NCBI GenBank assembly: GCA_027924585.1
Contig: BSBM01000252.1
Coordinates: forward strand, 8,804,001-8,868,000
Source: Larix kaempferi
Lineage: Eukaryota > Streptophyta > Pinopsida > Pinales > Pinaceae
Direction of reading: 5' to 3'
DNA length: 64,000 nucleotides
Shown: positions 62,083-64,000 of the stretch, piece by piece
Layout: each line of letters begins with the position of its first letter
Numbering within the stretch: the stretch's first letter is position 1
Notes under the pieces: generated by a model
What the model saw: only the letters and a program-made list of their open reading frames with translations
Told to the model about the DNA's origin: nothing
Database searches by the model: none
Program-made: the position numbers and the translations under genes

Positions 62083-62226
62083 GAACAAATGCTTGCAAAA
62101 AATGTTGCAATGAAATTCAGTTTACTGTCAATAGAAAGCTTGTTAGACGACATTTTTGCATAGGGAAAATAAAAAGCTTATACTGTTGCTGTAAAAGCAC
62201 ATCTAGAACATCAAAACTTTGTCTTT
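62083..62226 (+). CDS. Possible Cys-rich exon following a good acceptor
   Basis: After TGCAATGTGCAG, one frame gives TNACKKCCNEIQFTVNRKLV, then RRHFCIGKIK and SLYCCCKST to a stop. The eight Cys residues in about 35 suggest a zinc-binding fold. The phase does not join the 61410 donor; an alternative weaker donor at about 61399 (C|GTCAC) would. The link to the upstream frame is tentative. Confidence 0.3.
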
Positions 62227-62229
62227 AAG

Positions 62230-63870
62230 TTCGATTTGGGCTTCCAGCTATGGTAATTTTTTTTACTTTCTTGATAGTGTATGCTATTTAAATAGCTCTT
62301 GCTTTCATGTATTGCATAGCTTCGTCGACAATTTTGAAACTTTGCCACTGATATTTCCATAACAATTATCTCTATAGATAATAACCTATACAGAGCAAAT
62401 AGAATTTTGTTTTGATATGAATGCTGTCATACAATGCTTGTAGCAAAAACAATTTCTTTTCCCGTATTTAATAATATTCTTTTTCCTAGTTGGCCTCATT
62501 GCATTTTGCAACTTGACTAATGAAACCTCATCAAACATGAGAAATAGATCTTAAACAATGTGTTATTTGAACAATGTGTTATTCTTTCACTAGTCATTGT
62601 CATGATTGCTATGGACACTTGATATAATTGGGCTACAGCTATCATGGATAGAACTCCTTTTCTTTTTCCATTTTTTTCTATTATGTTTTAGTGGACAGCT
62701 CATTGACATAGTTGATGTATATATATTCTCTCTGTTATATCAAATTTCTCATGAAAACTATATCAATCTTAGATTTCCAAAATTTTGATTTCAAAGAAAG
62801 TGTAGGGAGTTTCCATGATACAGAGATCTCCGATGGGCCAGGTGACCACAAAAATGGAGGGCAAAAAATCTGCATGAGCATGTTAAATGGAATCATTATA
62901 GATCCTTCTTTGTTTGATAGCCCATCATACACTCAGTGTGTTCAAGCCCACTATTGTATTTTTTCCACCTCTTATGGCTGCTATAAGCTCACTACGTATG
63001 AATGTTGGTCCATATACATCCACAAGGCAAGCTAAATAGAAAATATGTTAGATCCGGATCACTACTGAATGAATTGAAATGATGGGCGGGGCTTCAAACT
63101 TCAGTTTGGAGGGGAAGTAAATCTTAGATTTCCAAAATTTTGATTTTCAAAGAAAGTGTAGGCTAAGAAAATATGATTGACACCATAAAGTGTCTTGATT
63201 TGTAAAACATTGTTTTTTCAAAAATGTTGTGACTGTGCATGTATTCAGTTACCCATGAAACATGAAACCTATTAGCCGCATGCTCTTCCCAATTCTAAAA
63301 GCCTCTCTACATGTGCATTGATATGTCCAAAGATCTTCTAGCTTCTAGTCATTTCTCTCACAACATTTGTTCTCTTGCAACAGCGGTGGCAATGTCGAGA
63401 ACATTGCCACCATATGGCTCTTGTTTATTTCTAACCCATAGTCTAACCAACATTGATAAAAAAAAAAAATTAATGGATTTCTTTGTCACAAGTAACTTAG
63501 ACAAATCTCACAACCTTGAAAAGACGAGCAAATCAAAGTGTGAAACCAGCGGAGCAATGCCCAGCTGAAAAGGATGCAATTTACATTAAGTTTATGATAC
63601 AAAGGTGATGTTGACTTCATTATCTAAAAATAATAATAAATTATTCTTTATTTACCGTCAACAAACGTTTTTTCCATTAAATTTATGAAAAAACAGTAGA
63701 AATCTACCTAAAGATTGTCTTCACGGGTTTTTCCCAAGTCTAAATGAAGAAATTGTGGCATTTAACAATTTAAAATTAGAAGATTTCCCAAAATTTTCCA
63801 CGCGGTTTTGGCGAGTCTAAAAGTTATTGATTTTTATCCTTTTGATTAATGTAATGGTACTGCGGTGATT
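62230..63870. other. Unassigned region
   Basis: No gene assigned. The words AATCTTAGATTTCCAAAATT and AAGAAAGTGTAGG occur at 62766 and again at 63120, about 354 bp apart. An open frame around 62760-63035 is unremarkable. Confidence 0.4.
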
Positions 63871-63907
63871 CATTTAATGTGAGTGCGTGATTCTTTTGAT
63901 TAATTTA

Positions 63908-64000
63908 ATGGATGCCGCAGGTTCCATTCCCCCCACTCTCGGTGGATGCCGCAGTTTACGGAACTTGACTCTTCCGCTTAACAATCTCACCGGAAACATT
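63908..64000 (+). CDS. Leucine-rich-repeat coding sequence, runs off the window
   Basis: From 63917 the frame reads AGSIPPTLGGCRSLRNLTLP then LNNLTGNI. This is the plant extracellular LRR pattern (IP..LG.C..L..L.L..NNLTG.I) seen in LRR receptor kinases and receptor-like proteins. An in-frame ATG lies at 63908, but GCCGCAG at 63914-63920 could also be a splice acceptor, so the start is open. The left side shows no further repeats, so this is either a new exon or the truncated edge of an LRR gene continuing to the right. GGATGCCGCAG occurs twice (63910 and 63944). Confidence 0.65.
   Translation, partial: MDAAGSIPPTLGGCRSLRNLTLPLNNLTGNI

Overview
This is nuclear DNA from a seed plant, most likely a gymnosperm (conifer-like). 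It shows AT-rich noncoding DNA, one very long intron, and many decayed transposable elements. A broken plant resistance gene (NB-ARC) has wording I associate with conifer TIR-NBS-LRR genes (GLDEN..., LTSSGI..SSIYKL, MHDHL..LGRDI). The organism call is inference. The only cellular gene I can name is the 3' end of the mitochondrial processing peptidase beta subunit (MPP-beta), on the + strand, with four exons between 2155 and 11443. I found no operon, CRISPR, rRNA or convincing tRNA gene.

Layout. 1-11443: MPP-beta. Its 8.66-kb intron (2254-10908) holds a LINE RNase H relic, an RTE-type LINE tail ending in a TTATC microsatellite, a hAT relic with an exact 306-bp tandem duplication, and two non-autonomous hAT elements with CAATG ends and target-site duplications. 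11444-16800: noncoding, with a tRNA-like SINE candidate and a tandem trimer of a second tRNA-like SINE. 16838-22695: a minus-strand NB-ARC pseudogene split in its P-loop/RNBS-A interval by a complete Ty1/copia element (17446-22538, 257-bp LTRs, TTGCG target duplication). 22700-30640: AT-rich DNA, then a 1.4-kb GA/purine-rich tract. 30840-38340: LINE pieces on both strands and a 139-bp SINE with a perfect 13-bp target duplication.

38340-44580: mostly unassigned, with a tandem repeat centred on a palindrome near 39.2 kb. 44621-47131: a pogo/Tigger-type DDD transposase, well preserved in its first 420 codons, then broken by stops and frame changes. 47.1-53.5 kb: an unassigned minus-strand coding-like exon whose 5' end is tandemly duplicated, and several minisatellites, including one built on TTGCGGGCATTTT. 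52.3-56.7 kb: two minus-strand LINE fragments. 56.8-64.0 kb: mostly unassigned, with a Cys-rich coding-like candidate near 61-62 kb. An LRR coding stretch runs off the right edge.

The genes do not form a pathway. The window is a record of transposon insertion, nesting and decay around one housekeeping gene and one dead defence gene. I did not find a convincing undescribed system. The best leads are the copia-in-NB-ARC insertion, the CAATG-ended hAT family, the pogo-type transposase, and the two unassigned coding-like loci near 50 kb and 61-62 kb.
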